From contig CAZNHL010000122.1 in the NCBI GenBank assembly GCA_964572965.1, forward strand, positions 1-6,691: a DNA stretch of 6,691 bases, read 5' to 3'. The position numbers and the translations under genes are program-made. Of this stretch, positions 6,081 through 6,691 are shown one piece after another (positions within the stretch are counted from its first letter, which is position 1; the number at the start of each line of letters is the position of its first letter). This DNA comes from CAZNHL01 sp964572965. Its GTDB lineage: Bacteria > Bacteroidota > Bacteroidia > Cytophagales > UBA9547. A model generated the notes under the pieces. The model worked only from the letters and a program-made list of their open reading frames with translations. It searched no databases and was not told the DNA's origin.

Positions 6081-6153
6081 AATTATAAATGATGAATGAT
6101 GAATTATAAATGACAAATGCCGAAGATTAATTCAGCATTTATCACTTATAATT
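6081..6153. repeat. AT-rich array with 7-nt period: two direct and one inverted copy of an 18-nt unit
   Basis: Read from 6081 in steps of seven, the plus strand goes AATTATA, AATGATG, AATGATG, AATTATA, AATGACA, AATGCCG, then turns over into ATTTATC, ACTTATA, ATTTACA. Unit A (6081-6098) and unit B (6102-6119) are direct copies, 16 of 18 identical and 21 bp (three heptads) apart. Unit C (6136-6153) is the inverted copy. The array fills almost the whole atpD-atpC gap. I do not know a named family; it may belong to a dispersed intergenic repeat. Confidence 0.7.
6102..6153 (-). promoter_or_regulatory. 23-bp stem-loop in the atpD-atpC mRNA
   Basis: Positions 6102-6124 pair with 6131-6153 around a 6-nt loop (6125-6130). 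The three non-Watson-Crick positions (6121/6134, 6114/6141, 6110/6145) are C-A or A-C on the plus strand but G-U or U-G in the minus-strand transcript, so the stem is fully paired only in the atp mRNA. It begins 6 nt after the atpD stop codon and ends 26 nt before the atpC start. No U-run follows, so it is not a normal terminator. A role in mRNA processing, stability or atpC translation is inference. Confidence 0.55.
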
Positions 6154-6159
6154 TACAAT

Positions 6160-6691
6160 TTATTTAACTTCTTTAGTCAAACGCTCGCCTTTAGCGATTG
6201 CGTCTTCAATAGAACCTACAAGGTTGAATGCAGACTCAGGAAGGTGATCTAATTTACCGTCCATAATCATGTTAAAGCCTTTGATAGTATCTTTGATATC
6301 TACCAATACACCTTTCAAACCTGTAAATTGCTCTGCTACGTGGAATGGCTGAGACAAGAAACGTTGCACACGGCGTGCTCTGTGTACTGTCAATTTATCT
6401 TCATCAGACAATTCATCCATACCAAGAATGGCGATGATATCCTGAAGTTCTTTATAGCGCTGTAAAGTTTCTTTTACTCTTTGTGCCGTGTTGTAATGCT
6501 CATCACCTACAACGTCAGCAGACAGAATACGAGAAGTTGAATCCAATGGATCTACTGCAGGATAGATACCTAGCTCAGCAATTTTACGAGACAATACCGT
6601 TGTTGCATCCAAGTGAGCGAAAGTTGTCGCCGGAGCAGGGTCAGTCAAGTCATCGGCAGGAACGTAAACCGCTTGCACCGATGTGATAGAG
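6160..6691 (-). CDS. atpD: ATP synthase F1 subunit beta, C-terminal 176 residues, 5' part beyond the window edge
   Basis: Beta is the catalytic subunit of F1Fo ATP synthase. The frame is open from the right edge to the TAA at 6162-6160. It begins SITSVQAVYVPADDLTDPAP, a highly conserved stretch after the nucleotide-binding core. The adenine-pocket Tyr is visible in LGIYPAVDPLDSTSR (family Tyr331 in E. coli numbering). The DELSEED loop, which pushes on gamma, appears as DELSDED in ILGMDELSDEDKL. The C-terminal helical domain follows (RFLSQPFHVAEQFTG, GSIEDAIAKGERLTKEVK). The Walker A motif and catalytic Glu lie outside the window. A GTG inside SITSVQAV could be misread as a start, but homology continues through it to the edge. 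atpC follows in the same direction. In many Bacteroidota atpD-atpC sits apart from the other atp genes; this window cannot show that. Confidence 0.97.
   Translation of the reverse strand, partial: SITSVQAVYVPADDLTDPAPATTFAHLDATTVLSRKIAELGIYPAVDPLDSTSRILSADVVGDEHYNTAQRVKETLQRYKELQDIIAILGMDELSDEDKLTVHRARRVQRFLSQPFHVAEQFTGLKGVLVDIKDTIKGFNMIMDGKLDHLPESAFNLVGSIEDAIAKGERLTKEVK

Noticed and set aside
5864..6088. Plus-strand 74-codon open frame opposite atpC
   Set aside because: Antisense shadow of a firmly identified gene.
6081..6153. CRISPR array or insertion-sequence end
   Set aside because: Units are only 7 or 18-21 nt with no unique spacers, and there is no cas gene, transposase or target-site duplication.
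6483..6686. Plus-strand 67-codon open frame opposite atpD
   Set aside because: Antisense shadow of the conserved beta-subunit region.

Overview
The window looks like ordinary chromosome from a Bacteroidota bacterium, probably of the Cytophaga/Sphingobacteria side. Three signs point there. A cell-surface protease ends in a type IX secretion (Por) sorting domain. Three intergenic regions carry the Bacteroidota promoter element TAnnTTTG and the genes lack Shine-Dalgarno sequences. The ATP synthase epsilon subunit is the short form. Base composition is moderately AT-rich. The species assignment is inference.

Layout, left to right. Positions 1-1423 (minus) hold the first 474 codons of acnB, the TCA-cycle aconitase of the B type; its catalytic C-terminal part lies beyond the left edge. 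A 139-bp divergent intergenic region (1424-1562) holds a well-formed promoter for acnB and a -7 element for the next gene. Positions 1563-4928 (plus) encode a 1121-residue secreted subtilisin-family (S8) protease: signal peptide, propeptide, catalytic domain with an intact triad, a long unassigned middle part, an Ig-like/PKD region and a type IX sorting domain. A strong hairpin terminator follows.

The 463 bp between the protease and the next gene hold no confident gene. They do contain a possible small gene split by a frameshift at an in-register A_AAA_AAG heptamer (4981-5192), several short palindromes, and a promoter for the next gene. Positions 5392-5703 (plus) encode a 103-residue two-helix inner-membrane protein that resembles the DUF6787 family. 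It meets the ATP synthase genes tail to tail across two strong hairpin terminators.

The right end is the 3' end of an ATP synthase operon on the minus strand: atpD (beta subunit, C-terminal 176 residues) followed by atpC (short epsilon subunit). The atpD-atpC gap holds the most curious non-coding structure here: an AT-rich array with a 7-nt period and a 23-bp inverted repeat whose only three mismatches become G-U wobbles in the atpD-atpC transcript.

The genes look like four independent transcription units (acnB, protease, small membrane protein, atpDC) and not one pathway. I see no mobile element, phage, CRISPR array, defence system, tRNA or rRNA, and no clear new multi-gene system. The items most worth checking are the atpD-atpC hairpin and the frameshifted small ORF.
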